Below, piece by piece: positions 27,496-37,479 of a DNA stretch of 64,000 nt. Each line of letters begins with the position of its first letter. Position 1 is the first letter of the stretch. This DNA comes from Planctomycetota bacterium (GTDB taxonomy: Bacteria; Planctomycetota; B15-G4). A program made the translations under genes and the position numbers. The notes beneath the pieces were generated by a model, which did not search any database, was not told the DNA's origin, and saw nothing but the letters and a program-made list of their open reading frames with translations. The stretch covers positions 1-64,000 of the forward strand of contig JAJDEO010000042.1 of the NCBI GenBank assembly GCA_029259745.1, read 5' to 3'.

Positions 27496-28500
27496 ATGGA
27501 TTTGAAGTTCGCGAAGGAGGACTCGGGCGCGTGCAGCCGGCCGGATGCCTTCTTCAGCGGACTGATAGTGTACCGATCGCCCGTGTCCACTCCAGTGAGC
27601 CTGAGATTGGAGATCACCGAGACCACCGTCGCGCGCGTCCTGACGCGTACCGGCGGATATCTACGCGATGTGGCCAGCCACTCGCTCCAGCCCTACGTGG
27701 GCTGCGCGTTCGGGAATGCCCTCTGCGGCGTCGCGTGCTACGTGCGCTCAAACCCATGGATCACGAAGGGTCGCGCCTGGGGAAGCTTCCTCGAGGTGCG
27801 CACGAACGCCGCGCAGGCCTATGCGACGTCAGTCGACGCTGAGCGGCGCTGGGCCCACCGCCAGGGGCGTCCGTTCGGGATCTTCATGTCGAGTTCGACG
27901 GATCCGTTCGTGCCCCACGAGGCGCGCTACGGCATCACGGCGTCCGTGGTCGACGCCATGCTCGACTCGCCGCCCGACACGCTCGTCGTCCAGACCCACT
28001 CACCGCAGGTCGCCGTGCTCGCCGATCGCTGGCAAGCCCTCGCGGCCCACACGAAGCTACGCTTCCACATCTCCATCGAAACCGACCGCGACGACATCCC
28101 GGGGCTCCCGCGTCCCACCGCGTCCGTCGACGCGCGACTCGCTGCCGCCCGACAACTTCGACGTGCCGGTCAGCACGTCGTGATCACCGTCTCGCCGCTG
28201 CTCCCGCTCGCCGACCCACGGCGCTTCTTCGAGCGCATCGCAGACGCCGCCGACGCGGTGGTCATTGATCACTTCATCGGCGGCGACGGTTCGGCGAACG
28301 GTCGACGCACGCGTGCCACGCCGCTGCCCGATGTCATGGAACGCCTCCACGCCGGCTCGACCCAGCTCGCCTACCGCGACGACGTCGTCGCCCATGCGCG
28401 CGCTGCGATGCCCGGTCGCGTCGGCGTGCACTCGGCGGGCTTCGCCGGCGCACTTCTCCCGCGTCGCTGTACCCACCAGCCGCGCGCTACTCGACCCTGA
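27496..28500 (+). CDS. Radical-SAM / spore-photolyase-like protein with atypical Cys spacing
   Basis: 334-residue protein resembling SPL-family radical SAM enzymes. A conserved lead-in (TRTGGYLRDVASHSLQPYVG) precedes cysteines in GCAFGNALCGVACYV, spaced C-X6-C-X3-C. Downstream come FGIFMSSSTDPFVPHE, HISIETDRDDIPG and VVITVSPLLPLADP, which follow the SPL core (S.TDPY.P.E, .SI.T.D, .S..P). Canonical SPL has CX3CX2C, so cluster binding is inferred. The start is uncertain: ATG 27496 or GTG 27583. Its last 14 bp overlap the convergent glycoside-hydrolase-like gene. The partner substrate is unknown. Confidence 0.72.
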   Translation: MDLKFAKEDSGACSRPDAFFSGLIVYRSPVSTPVSLRLEITETTVARVLTRTGGYLRDVASHSLQPYVGCAFGNALCGVACYVRSNPWITKGRAWGSFLEVRTNAAQAYATSVDAERRWAHRQGRPFGIFMSSSTDPFVPHEARYGITASVVDAMLDSPPDTLVVQTHSPQVAVLADRWQALAAHTKLRFHISIETDRDDIPGLPRPTASVDARLAAARQLRRAGQHVVITVSPLLPLADPRRFFERIADAADAVVIDHFIGGDGSANGRRTRATPLPDVMERLHAGSTQLAYRDDVVAHARAAMPGRVGVHSAGFAGALLPRRCTHQPRATRP

Positions 28501-31270
28501 ACGTGGCGGCGGTCGAGTCCGTCTTGCCAGATGCGTCCGTGACCTCGGCGACCATCGTCCACGTGCCGAGCGGGATCCCCGTGACCGAAGGGAACTTGAT
28601 GCCCCAGGCCTGACCGTTGGGAAGGAGCGGAGCATCGACGTTTCCAACCGGTGTTCCGACCGGCGAGAAGAACGAGAGGTTCACCTGGACGATGTCACCG
28701 ATGCCCTCGGCGTCCGTGGCCTGGACGTAGAACCCGAGCGGCCCCGACGAATAGACGTTCGGGATCACGGCTGCGTTCGTGATGACGGGCGCGTTGGTCT
28801 GACGTACCACGTGCACGGCCCAATCGTCACCGGTCGAAGCCGGCGGGAAGCCGATCGAAACCGAACCCGGGCCCGTCACGGTCGTGATCGAACCGGTTTG
28901 CGAAGAGCCGCCGTTGCGCGGGTCGAACCAAGTGACGTCGTACGTGCCGGCATCGATCGTGATCGACGCCGTTCCGCCGTCCTTGAGGAACCCGACGTAC
29001 TCCTTGCCCGGCTCTGCGGTGCACCAGTTCGGCCCCGTGATGAGGGAGTCATTGGGAACGAGTCGCTCGAAGGCCGTGCCGCCGAAGAACTCGAGCGCGT
29101 AGCGCGTCTGGTTCCACATGTTGTGGCGGCTGCGCCAGTCTTCGCAGTCGAGGTCGTCGTGCGGATAGTTGTAGCCGAAGTACCACTCGGCCCCACCGCC
29201 ACCGGCCATGAGGTTGCCCCACAGGCCTTCGATGCGCGGCGCATCGTGATCCGGGTCGTCGGCGTCGGGACGGACCCCCGAGCTTGCCGGCCCGATCTCG
29301 TCGAGACTGACGATCCATGGCTCACCGCTCGCGGCCGACTCGTCGCGCCAGAACAGCGTGCGCTCATGCGTGTCCTTGACGGCTCCGAGCTGCAGCGATG
29401 CGCCTTCGAGCGCACCCTGTGCGAGCAGCGGTCCATAGACCTGGTTCATGCTCGACGGGAACGTGTGCAACACGACGGGATGCTGATATGCGTCGAGTGC
29501 GACGAAGTAGTCGTAGAAGTCGAGCTGCTCGTCGAGCTCGTTCGTGTTCTCTTCGCCGAGGTTCCAGGTCACCGCGAGGTGATGACCGAAACGCGCGATG
29601 AGCTCACGGTAGTAGAGCTTGCGCTCGAGCCCGAGGTTGCCGCCGTCGAGTGCCGACACGCCCGTGTCGTTCTCGGTCTCCTGCGTGACGACGTGCAGCA
29701 TGAGCCCGCGCTTGTCCATGTGGTCGAAGACGACCTCCCACTGGTCGAGCTTGCTGACGTCGAAGCGCTCGCGCTGGTTCTGGTTCGTCCACGGCCAGAC
29801 GTCCTTGCCGTCACCGGCGACGTTGAACGTCAGGAAGTAGACGGAGTTGACGCCCATCTCGGCGAGGTAGTTCAGCCCGCCGATGAGCCCCTTGCCTTTG
29901 TTGCCCTTCCACACGGGATCGCCGGGCTTCCAGTCGGAGACGTGCGGGTTGTACGCGTGCGAGCCGACGGTCTGGTCGAAGTTCGTGTAGGCGAGGAGGT
30001 TCTCGGGGCTGTTCGCGCCGCCTTTGATGTACGTACGGCCCGAGCCGGAGAACTTCAGGTAGTGCGAGCCGTCGTATTGAAGGTGGCCTTCGGTGAGGAA
30101 ACCGGGAGCGTCGGGATCGGCGGGCCCCACGACGAACGTGCCGCTCTCACCGTCGAACTGCGTCGGTGCGCCGGCGTCAGGCTCGAGTGAGATCGCGACT
30201 TGCGTGCCGGCGCGGAACGACGCTTTGTAGAACCAGAGGCCCTCGAGCCCCGGCGTCACGTGCGCGCGCCAGATGTTCCCCGACGTCGCGCTCGTCTCGC
30301 TGGCCTGTCCGTCGGCGGCGTAGAAGCCGGGCACCACCATCGGCGTGCCGGTCGGAAGGTGGATGAAGAGCACGTTCAGGCGCCGATCCACGAACGGATT
30401 CGGCGAGGCGTTCTCCGACGTATTCGCGCCGACGAAGTTCACCGACGCGCGGTGGTACATCTTCGTCGTGCCCGTGACGACGCCGCCGGGTGTGCCGCTG
30501 TCGATCACCGTCACATTGACATCGTCCGACGACGACGCGCCCGCCTCATCAGTGACCGTGAGTCGGAACGTGTACGTCGCCTGGCCCGTCATGCCGTAAG
30601 CCGTCGCCGTCGGCTCGTCGGCGTCGAGGAACTGCGCCGGTGGGCCCGCCACTTGCGACCAAGCGTACGTCAGCTGCGTGCTGTCGGCGTCGACGACGTC
30701 AGCTGCCATGGTGAGCTTCTGACTCGGCTGCACGACCATCTTGTCGACGCCGAGATCGACCTTGGGCGGCAGCGAACCACTGACCGTCAAGCCGAGGTGC
30801 GTCGACGGGATGATGATCTTCGATTGTCCGGGGCCTTGGAAGGACAGCTGGATGACGACAGCACCGCCCTGCTGGAAATGCTCGAGTCGGATCGGATACC
30901 AACCCGGACCGATCGCGAGCGAACCGCTGTCCACCTGCGCTGCGTGCTGAGTCCACTCGTCGATGATGAGTTCGTCGTCGACCCACAGGCGCACGCCATC
31001 GTTGCTGTTCGTCGTGAACGTCCACGTCCCGGGCGTCTCGATCCGCACGAAGCCCGTCCAGCGCTGCGAGTACACGCCATCAGGAGCAACGCCGGTACCG
31101 GTGGGCTTTGTGCCCCACGTCGTGAAGTCGACTGAATCATCGATGCGCGTCTCGACGAGGCTCGTGAGATTCGCGTTGTCGAAGTACTCGCCGAGCAAAC
31201 CGGACTGCGCCCACGAAGGGACCGCAATCACGAGCAACGTGACGAATGAGAGAAGGACGGCTTTGAACAT
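28487..31270 (-). CDS. Secreted PA14 / DUF5060 / DUF4038-type glycoside-hydrolase-like protein
   Basis: 927-residue secreted multidomain protein. Order: signal peptide (1–22, ending SWAQ), PA14 sugar-binding domain (~23–160, with GLLGEYFDN, SNDGVRLWVDDELIID), PKD-like domain (~180–280), a DUF5060-like beta domain (~290–390), then a TIM-barrel region (~410–790) of the DUF4038/putative endoglucanase type. Candidate catalytic acids are E573 in TWNLGEENTN and E658 in IVSLDEIGP. After this come a collagen-binding-like C-domain (KDGGTASITIDAGTYDVTWFDP) and a final Ig-like domain. ATG 31270 gives the signal peptide. It probably degrades a polysaccharide; the substrate cannot be read from sequence. 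Confidence 0.88.
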   Translation of the reverse strand: MFKAVLLSFVTLLVIAVPSWAQSGLLGEYFDNANLTSLVETRIDDSVDFTTWGTKPTGTGVAPDGVYSQRWTGFVRIETPGTWTFTTNSNDGVRLWVDDELIIDEWTQHAAQVDSGSLAIGPGWYPIRLEHFQQGGAVVIQLSFQGPGQSKIIIPSTHLGLTVSGSLPPKVDLGVDKMVVQPSQKLTMAADVVDADSTQLTYAWSQVAGPPAQFLDADEPTATAYGMTGQATYTFRLTVTDEAGASSSDDVNVTVIDSGTPGGVVTGTTKMYHRASVNFVGANTSENASPNPFVDRRLNVLFIHLPTGTPMVVPGFYAADGQASETSATSGNIWRAHVTPGLEGLWFYKASFRAGTQVAISLEPDAGAPTQFDGESGTFVVGPADPDAPGFLTEGHLQYDGSHYLKFSGSGRTYIKGGANSPENLLAYTNFDQTVGSHAYNPHVSDWKPGDPVWKGNKGKGLIGGLNYLAEMGVNSVYFLTFNVAGDGKDVWPWTNQNQRERFDVSKLDQWEVVFDHMDKRGLMLHVVTQETENDTGVSALDGGNLGLERKLYYRELIARFGHHLAVTWNLGEENTNELDEQLDFYDYFVALDAYQHPVVLHTFPSSMNQVYGPLLAQGALEGASLQLGAVKDTHERTLFWRDESAASGEPWIVSLDEIGPASSGVRPDADDPDHDAPRIEGLWGNLMAGGGGAEWYFGYNYPHDDLDCEDWRSRHNMWNQTRYALEFFGGTAFERLVPNDSLITGPNWCTAEPGKEYVGFLKDGGTASITIDAGTYDVTWFDPRNGGSSQTGSITTVTGPGSVSIGFPPASTGDDWAVHVVRQTNAPVITNAAVIPNVYSSGPLGFYVQATDAEGIGDIVQVNLSFFSPVGTPVGNVDAPLLPNGQAWGIKFPSVTGIPLGTWTMVAEVTDASGKTDSTAATFRVE

Positions 31271-31734
31271 GGATCGGGGGACAGCAAGAGGAGGGCGTAT
31301 CGCGGACATTCAGCGCCTCGAGGCAGGCGCTGTTCGGGCAGCAGCCAGCGGGCATCGGACACACCTAGCCGGGATTGTTCACGGTCGAACTGTTGCGGTC
31401 GCGTCTGGACCCTTCCTGGCAGCATTGAAGTGACGTTTCTAAGCCTCACGGCCAAAACAGGCCCGCCTCCGGTCAGAAACTTCGCTTCGCCACACCAGCA
31501 AGACTCAACTGCGCGCTCGCGACGATCGTCGCTGCGTAACTCGGGCTAGTAACCGAGCTTTCTAACAAACTCGGACCAATCCACACAGCGTATCCGCACT
31601 CCGAGTGGGGTGCGGTGACGACCCGAGCGGGCTCTCCTCCCGGAACGATACACGCAAACGAGTGTCTCAACCCGACGTGCACGATGCCTTAAACGCCAGC
31701 GAGATCCGACGCGGGGTCGAGACTTATCCACAAC
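31271..31734. other. Intergenic region without recognisable gene
   Basis: 464 bp upstream of the PA14 protein and downstream of the monooxygenase. Short frames exist on both strands but none has family features or a convincing start. It must contain the promoter of the PA14 gene. I see no hairpin with a T-run. Confidence 0.5.
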
Positions 31735-33510
31735 TCACTCACGCCACCATTCCATATACCCGATCATCATTTCATCGAAGGTCTGCTCACCGAAACGCAC
31801 GCTACGAGACGGATCGGGGTTGGCCGGGTTGTCGGCGCTGTTGTCGAAATGGGCCACGCAGACGATCCGGGTCCCACCGGGAAGCTCCTTGGGTGTCTCG
31901 AAGCGATACATGCGCTGCCAGTTGAAGTCGTAGCGCGGGACGTCGAGCAAGGTCTCCTGGGAACCATCTGGATAGACGGCGACATAACGGAACGATTTTC
32001 CGCGCAAATGCATGTGCGGCGAGAGGCCGAGCAGCGTCGCGGGACGTCCGAACTCGGCCGCGGCCTCGACCACGTAGTCGTCCGCCCCCGGTGGGATGCG
32101 GAAGCGCGTCTCGAAGATGCCGCCCGTGCGGACGACCGTGTCCGGCACGTCGTCGGCGAAGACGAATCCGATCTCGGTGCGATCCGACGTCGCACGACCA
32201 TTGGGCGTGTAGTGCACCTGGAACTTCAGCCACGCGCCGGCGGGCAGTCGCTGCCCCATGCCTTCGGGATAGAACGTCGCACCCTGCCCGGGAACGTAGG
32301 CGGCGAAGTAGCCGTCGAGACCGCCACGCTCACGCCGTCGCCACTCGTCGCGTGACTCTCCTTCGCGGCGCGGCTCTTCGATGAACACGAGTACGTGGTG
32401 CACGACGCCGTGCGCCGATGGCCGCACTTCCATGGCGCGGATCCAGCGGTCTTCGGTGCCGGACGTCTGCACGTAGGCGTACTTGTATTCGACGACACCC
32501 TCGGCCGGCACATCCATCGCCTCCGGCAAGCTGTACACGGCGTCGGGTTCGCCGATGGCCCAGTCGATCGGGTAGTGACGCGGCAGGGGCGCCTCGGCGA
32601 CGTCGCCCTCGGGCATACCGGCTTCGGCCCACGCTTGGAGACGCAGCATGTCGGCACCCGACAACGTGGGATCGTTGGCCCATGGCCCCGTGTCGGGTGC
32701 GGCACCCCACGGCGGCATGAGCCCGTTGACGAGCACGTGACGGATCATCCCGTGGCGTCCGCGCACGTCGTCGAACGTCTCGAGCGAGAACGGTGCGACG
32801 CCTTCGTCGCGGTGACAGCGCAGGCAGTGGTCCTGGACGATGCGGGCGACGTCGCCGTGGTAGGTCGGCGTCGAGACGTCGGCGTAGAACGGAGTGCCCT
32901 CGAACTCGAGCAGACACCCGGGCGCAGTCGTCACGGCAACGGCGACGTCTTCACCCGTGAGCACGGCATCGAGTGCATCTGCAAGGAAGGTGTGCCCGAC
33001 GTCGGCTCGTGTGAAGCCGATGCCGTACTGGTCGTCGACAGCACCGCGGAAGCGGAGCGTGCGGGCACGGTCGAGCACGAACGCCTCGGTCGTCGTGCGC
33101 GCACCAAGCGCCGTCGCGAGCGCGCCGTCGGAGTCCATGACGACGAGCCCGTCGGCCTCGAGATCAGCGCGAGCGTCGTCGAGCGTCTGGTGCGCGCCGG
33201 GATAGACGAAGACGAAGCGCACACCGCGCTCGGCCATCGACTCGACGAGTCGCTCGAGCGCCGGACGCCCCTTCTTGCTGACAGGACAGCCCGCATCCCG
33301 CATGGCGACCACGACAGCCGACGTCCCTTCGGCGCGCACCAACTCGGCGAGCGTGACGCCGTCACCGAGCTGCAGATCGTCCACGAGATGGCCGACGCCA
33401 TGGCCGCGCGGCGCACTCAGCGCCACGGCACGACTGTGGTCGAGCACCTCGCCTGCGGCGCACGCGCCAGCACAGATCACGAGGGTTCCGAGCAACGATC
33501 TCAGCGACAT
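31735..33510 (-). CDS. Redoxin – cytochrome c – copper type II monooxygenase-like fusion
   Basis: 591-residue secreted protein; ATG 33510 gives a hydrophobic leader (SLLGTLVICAGACAAG). Residues ~40–190 are a thioredoxin-fold redoxin with C75 in RDAGCPVSKK. A heme-binding CLRCH motif (229–233) follows. The C-terminal half is a peptidylglycine/dopamine-monooxygenase-like domain: HH 371–372 and H433 would bind one copper, and H499, H501 (SPHMHLRGK) with M581 or M582 the other. Copper type II monooxygenases hydroxylate C–H bonds using electrons, which the heme and redoxin segments could supply. The substrate is unknown. It is separated from htpG by 44 bp. Confidence 0.9.
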   Translation of the reverse strand: MSLRSLLGTLVICAGACAAGEVLDHSRAVALSAPRGHGVGHLVDDLQLGDGVTLAELVRAEGTSAVVVAMRDAGCPVSKKGRPALERLVESMAERGVRFVFVYPGAHQTLDDARADLEADGLVVMDSDGALATALGARTTTEAFVLDRARTLRFRGAVDDQYGIGFTRADVGHTFLADALDAVLTGEDVAVAVTTAPGCLLEFEGTPFYADVSTPTYHGDVARIVQDHCLRCHRDEGVAPFSLETFDDVRGRHGMIRHVLVNGLMPPWGAAPDTGPWANDPTLSGADMLRLQAWAEAGMPEGDVAEAPLPRHYPIDWAIGEPDAVYSLPEAMDVPAEGVVEYKYAYVQTSGTEDRWIRAMEVRPSAHGVVHHVLVFIEEPRREGESRDEWRRRERGGLDGYFAAYVPGQGATFYPEGMGQRLPAGAWLKFQVHYTPNGRATSDRTEIGFVFADDVPDTVVRTGGIFETRFRIPPGADDYVVEAAAEFGRPATLLGLSPHMHLRGKSFRYVAVYPDGSQETLLDVPRYDFNWQRMYRFETPKELPGGTRIVCVAHFDNSADNPANPDPSRSVRFGEQTFDEMMIGYMEWWRE

Positions 33511-33554
33511 CCGACGACTCCGGGAGGATTCTCTTGAGAGGCCGGCGTCCGCGA

Positions 33555-35501
33555 TCACGACTCGCGCACGAGCATCTCGCTGATCAATGTCGCATAGCGC
33601 GTCGGGTCGGGAAGTGGCGATCCTTCGGCAAGAAGCGCCTGGCCGTACAGGATCTCGCAGTACTCCTCGAACTCCTTCGACGGATCGCCGTCCCCGTACA
33701 GAGCGACGAGCCGCGTGAGCACCGCGTGATCGGGATTCAGCTCGAGCACGCGCTTGGGTTCCTGCGCGGCCTCGCCCATCTCACGCATGATGCGCACCGT
33801 CGACTGCGACGGACCATCCTCGTCGGCCACGAGCATCGCCGGACTCGTCGCCAGACGCCCTGACAGGCGCACCTTGGCGACGTGCTCGTCCAACGCCTTC
33901 TGGACACCCGTGAAGAGGTCCGCGAGCTCTTCACCGCGCGCCTCACGCTCCTTGTCGCGCTCGGAGCCGGCATCGCCGTCCTCGTCGGGCAACTCGAGGT
34001 CGCTCGCTTCGGCCGAGATGAGCTTGTGGTCACCGAACGACTCGAGCCGCTGCACGGCCCACTCGTCGATGCGCTCGGTGAAGTAGAGCACCTCGATGCC
34101 GCGGGCCTTGAGCTGCTCGAGTTGCGGCGCCGATTCGGCGGCACGACGCGAGCGCCCCGAGATGTAGTAGATCGCCGCCTGTCCGGGGACCATGCGGTCG
34201 GTGTACTCGCCGAGCGTCGTCGGCTCGTCCTGGGCCGACGTCTGCCAGAGACTGATCTTCGCGACGTCCTCGCGATGGGCCTCGTCGAGGTAGATCCCCT
34301 CCTTGAGGATGAAGCCGAGGTCATCCCAGAAAGCCTGGTAGGCCGCACGGTCCTTCTCGAGCTTCGAGCCGAGCGCGTCGAGCACCTTGCGCACGACGCG
34401 CTTGCGCATCTGCTCCATGCGGCGGTTGTGCTGCAGCGTTTCGCGCGAAACATTGAGCGGCAGGTCGGACGAGTCGACGAGCCCGGAGACGAATCGCAGC
34501 CACGGCGGGATGAGTTCCTCGCAGCGCTCCATGACGAAGACACGGCGCACGTAGAGGCTCACGCGCGAGGGCGTCTGGCCGGGGTCGAGGATGTCGAAGG
34601 GCTTCTTCGCCGGCACGTAGAGCAGCGCTGTGTACTCGTGCGTTCCCTCGGCACGGAAGTGGATCGTGCAGAGCGGGTCGTTCCAATCGCGCGCGACGTG
34701 CTTGTAGAACTCGTTGTGTTCGGCGTCGGTGATCTCTTCGCGCGGCCGCGTCCACAGCGGCTTCATCGAGTTCAACGTTTCGAGGCGGAGCTCCTTCGTC
34801 GGCTCGGCGTCCTCGTTCTCGGCCGGGACGTCGCGCTCGACTTCGAGCTGGATCGGATACTCGACGAAGTCGGAGTAGCGCTTGACCGTCTCGCGCAGCA
34901 CCCACTCCTTCGTGAAGTCCTTGTCGTCGTCGTTGGGCTCCTCGGGCAGCGCGCGCAGATGCAGCGTGATGCGCGTCCCCACCTCGGCCCGGTCGCTCTC
35001 CTCGAGCGTGTAGGAGCCGTCCCCCGTCGATTCCCAGCGCACGGACTGCTCGTCGCTTCCCGCGCGCTTCGTCTCGAGGACGACGCGGTCGGCGACCATG
35101 AAGCACGAGTAGAAGCCGACGCCGAACTGACCGATCAGCTCCGGTGCCGAGCCGCTCTCGCCGCGGCGCGACTCCTGGAACTGCTCGAGGAACGCGCGCG
35201 TTCCCGAACGTGCGATGGTGCCGATGTTCTCGATGACCTCGTCGCGCGTCATGCCGATGCCGTTGTCGTCGATGACGAGCGTCCGCGCGTCGGTGTCGAC
35301 CTCGAGGAGAATGCGTCCGTCGTCGTCGGAGCGGATGCCTTCGTCGGTGAGTCCTTCGACGCGGCGCTTGTCGAGCGCGTCGCTGCTGTTCGAGATCAGT
35401 TCGCGCAGGAAGATCTCCTTGTGCGTGTACAGCGAGTGGATCATGAGATCCAGAAGCTGCTGTGTCTCGGCTTGGAAGGTGTGGGTTTCGGCGGTTGTCA
35501 T
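33555..35501 (-). CDS. htpG: Molecular chaperone HtpG (Hsp90)
   Basis: Bacterial Hsp90 of 648 residues. The ATPase domain carries TFQAETQQLLDLMIHSLYT, ELISNSSDALDKRR, VIDDNGIGMTRDEV, IARSGTRAFLEQ and QFGVGFYSCFMVAD, with the ATP-lid glycines intact. The middle domain follows with LYVRRVFVMERCEELIPPWLRFVSGLVDSSDLPLNVSRE. The C-terminal dimerisation domain is complete. ATG 35501 (MTTAETHTF) or 35510 may be used. It is a cytosolic stress chaperone; I see no CIRCE element or heat-shock promoter that I could name in the upstream 87 bp. Confidence 0.96.
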   Translation of the reverse strand: MTTAETHTFQAETQQLLDLMIHSLYTHKEIFLRELISNSSDALDKRRVEGLTDEGIRSDDDGRILLEVDTDARTLVIDDNGIGMTRDEVIENIGTIARSGTRAFLEQFQESRRGESGSAPELIGQFGVGFYSCFMVADRVVLETKRAGSDEQSVRWESTGDGSYTLEESDRAEVGTRITLHLRALPEEPNDDDKDFTKEWVLRETVKRYSDFVEYPIQLEVERDVPAENEDAEPTKELRLETLNSMKPLWTRPREEITDAEHNEFYKHVARDWNDPLCTIHFRAEGTHEYTALLYVPAKKPFDILDPGQTPSRVSLYVRRVFVMERCEELIPPWLRFVSGLVDSSDLPLNVSRETLQHNRRMEQMRKRVVRKVLDALGSKLEKDRAAYQAFWDDLGFILKEGIYLDEAHREDVAKISLWQTSAQDEPTTLGEYTDRMVPGQAAIYYISGRSRRAAESAPQLEQLKARGIEVLYFTERIDEWAVQRLESFGDHKLISAEASDLELPDEDGDAGSERDKEREARGEELADLFTGVQKALDEHVAKVRLSGRLATSPAMLVADEDGPSQSTVRIMREMGEAAQEPKRVLELNPDHAVLTRLVALYGDGDPSKEFEEYCEILYGQALLAEGSPLPDPTRYATLISEMLVRES

Positions 35502-35588
35502 CGTGGGCATTCCGGTGACCGGCACAGTTGCGCGCCGCGGGGACTGAACGACCAGGCAGTGTAGAAAACTCGGGCCTCGACCGCGACG

Positions 35589-37361
35589 TCAGCTCGTCGA
35601 CTCGAACTGACGCCGAACGAGCCGAGCGTAGAGGCCGCCCTTCTCGAGGAGTTCGTCGTGCGTGCCGCGCTGGGCGACGCGCCCGGCCTCGAGCACGACC
35701 ACCTCGTCGGCATCCTTCACCGTCGAGAGGCGGTGAGCGATGACGAGGCTGGCGCGCTTCGTCATGAGGCGATCCAGGGCGTCCTTCACGAGGGCCTCAC
35801 TCTCGGCATCGAGCGCCGAGGTGGCCTCATCGAGCAGCAGGACGGCGGGATTGCGGAGGATCGCGCGGGCGATGGCGACGCGCTGCTTCTGGCCGCCGGA
35901 GAGCTGCACGCCGCGTTCCCCCACCTGCGTGTCGAGCCCGTCGGGCAGCCCCTCGGTGAACTCGAGCACGTGCGCGTCGCGCGCCGCCGCCTCCACCTCG
36001 GCGTCCGTCGCGGCGGCGCTGCCGTAGCGGATGTTGTCGCGGATCGACGTGCTGAAGAGCACCGGATCCTGTGGGACGGACCCGACGACGGTCCGCAGCC
36101 AGGTCGGGTCGAGGTCGGTCAGGGCGTGGTCGTCGAGCGTGATCGTGCCGGCCTCGACGTCGTAGAAGCGCAGCAGCAACGACGCCACCGTGCTCTTGCC
36201 CGCGCCCGAGGGACCGACGAGCGCCACGACGCGCCCCGGCCAGAGATCGAGGTCGACGCCGTCGAGCACCGTGATGTCCGCGCGCGAGGGGTAGGCGAAG
36301 CGCACGCCGCGCAGTGCGACGCGCCCCTCGCACGCTTCGGGCACGAGTCCGCCGGACACAGGGATCGCCGGCTCGCGGTCGAGCAACGCAAACACGCGCG
36401 CCGTGGATCCGCGCGCCGACATGAACGACGTCCAGCGCTCGGCCAGCCCGCTGATCCCGAACGCCGCCGTCACACTCCAGAGCACGAACGCCGTCAGATC
36501 ACCGCCGGTCAGCGTCCCCTCCAACATGCGTTGGAGCCCCATCCAGAGCACGAGTGCGATGGCCGCAAACGACGTGAAGAAGGAGACACCGACGAAGGTC
36601 GCCACACGCCCCAGGCGCGCGCGTGACAGGCCGTAAGTCTTCCAGACAGCCTTGCTGTAGCGCTCTGTCTCATGCCCTTCTTGCGCGAACGAGCGCACTG
36701 TGCGCACGCCGCCGATGGCCTCCTCGGCACTCGTGTTCGCGCCCGCGAGCGCGTCCTGCACGAGTTTGCTGAAGCGCTCGATCTTGCGTCCCACCCACAC
36801 CGCACCGAGGGCGATCGGCGGGACGACCGCGAGCGCCGCCAGCGTCATCGGCGTCGACACCGTGAGCATGAGTGCCAGCGCACCGAACGCCATGAACACA
36901 TCGCGCACGACCATCGCCACTTCGAGCGTCACCGCCTGTTGCACGGCCGTCGTGTCCGCCATCAGGCGACTCAGCATCTCGCCCGTCCGACGCCCGTCGA
37001 AGAAGCTGACGTCCTGACGCACGAGCGCGCCGAAGAGATCGCTGCGCAGACGCGCGACGATGCGCTCGCCCGCCGTCCCGAAGAGGTAGATCCGCAGAGC
37101 GACAGAGACGCTCTGCACGCCGACGATCGCAACGACCGTTCCGACGAGGCCGGGCAGTGACTCGACGTCGAGTTGGTCGATCAACCGACGCAACGCCTCT
37201 GGGTACGCGAGCCCGGCAGCGCTCCCGATGATGACGAAGACGAACGCCACGGCGAGCACGCGTCGCTCGGGCCGCGCCAACGCGAGGATGCGCGTGAGCT
37301 TGGGCGGCGGCGGGTCGTCGTCGCGAGCGTCGGTCTCGTCAGGCACGACAGGAGCGGGCAT
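35589..37361 (-). CDS. ABC exporter half-transporter (MsbA/BmrA type)
   Basis: 590-residue membrane protein with a six-helix type 1 exporter domain (~30–330) fused to a nucleotide-binding domain. The NBD has Walker A GPSGAGKST, Q-loop SVPQDPVLFSTSIRDNIRYG, signature QLSGGQKQR, Walker B VLLLDEATSALD and the switch histidine in VIAHRLSTV. Such half-transporters work as homodimers and export lipids or drugs. ATG 37361 is used; the upstream in-frame start at 37379 is ATT. It stands alone, with a terminator for the preceding gene 119 bp upstream. Substrate unknown. Confidence 0.92.
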   Translation of the reverse strand: MPAPVVPDETDARDDDPPPPKLTRILALARPERRVLAVAFVFVIIGSAAGLAYPEALRRLIDQLDVESLPGLVGTVVAIVGVQSVSVALRIYLFGTAGERIVARLRSDLFGALVRQDVSFFDGRRTGEMLSRLMADTTAVQQAVTLEVAMVVRDVFMAFGALALMLTVSTPMTLAALAVVPPIALGAVWVGRKIERFSKLVQDALAGANTSAEEAIGGVRTVRSFAQEGHETERYSKAVWKTYGLSRARLGRVATFVGVSFFTSFAAIALVLWMGLQRMLEGTLTGGDLTAFVLWSVTAAFGISGLAERWTSFMSARGSTARVFALLDREPAIPVSGGLVPEACEGRVALRGVRFAYPSRADITVLDGVDLDLWPGRVVALVGPSGAGKSTVASLLLRFYDVEAGTITLDDHALTDLDPTWLRTVVGSVPQDPVLFSTSIRDNIRYGSAAATDAEVEAAARDAHVLEFTEGLPDGLDTQVGERGVQLSGGQKQRVAIARAILRNPAVLLLDEATSALDAESEALVKDALDRLMTKRASLVIAHRLSTVKDADEVVVLEAGRVAQRGTHDELLEKGGLYARLVRRQFESTS

Positions 37362-37479
37362 CGAGGGCGTCCGAATCAAAGACGGCGAGCGCGCGACCTT
37401 AGCCGCGCGCTCGTGAAAGTGACGCCTGTTCTAGCAGCGCCCCGCGGGGATCTCGAACGCGCGCCGCGCAGCGCATGTC

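Noticed and set aside
33882..35564. 560-codon plus-strand frame
   Set aside because: Antisense to htpG, which is unambiguous.
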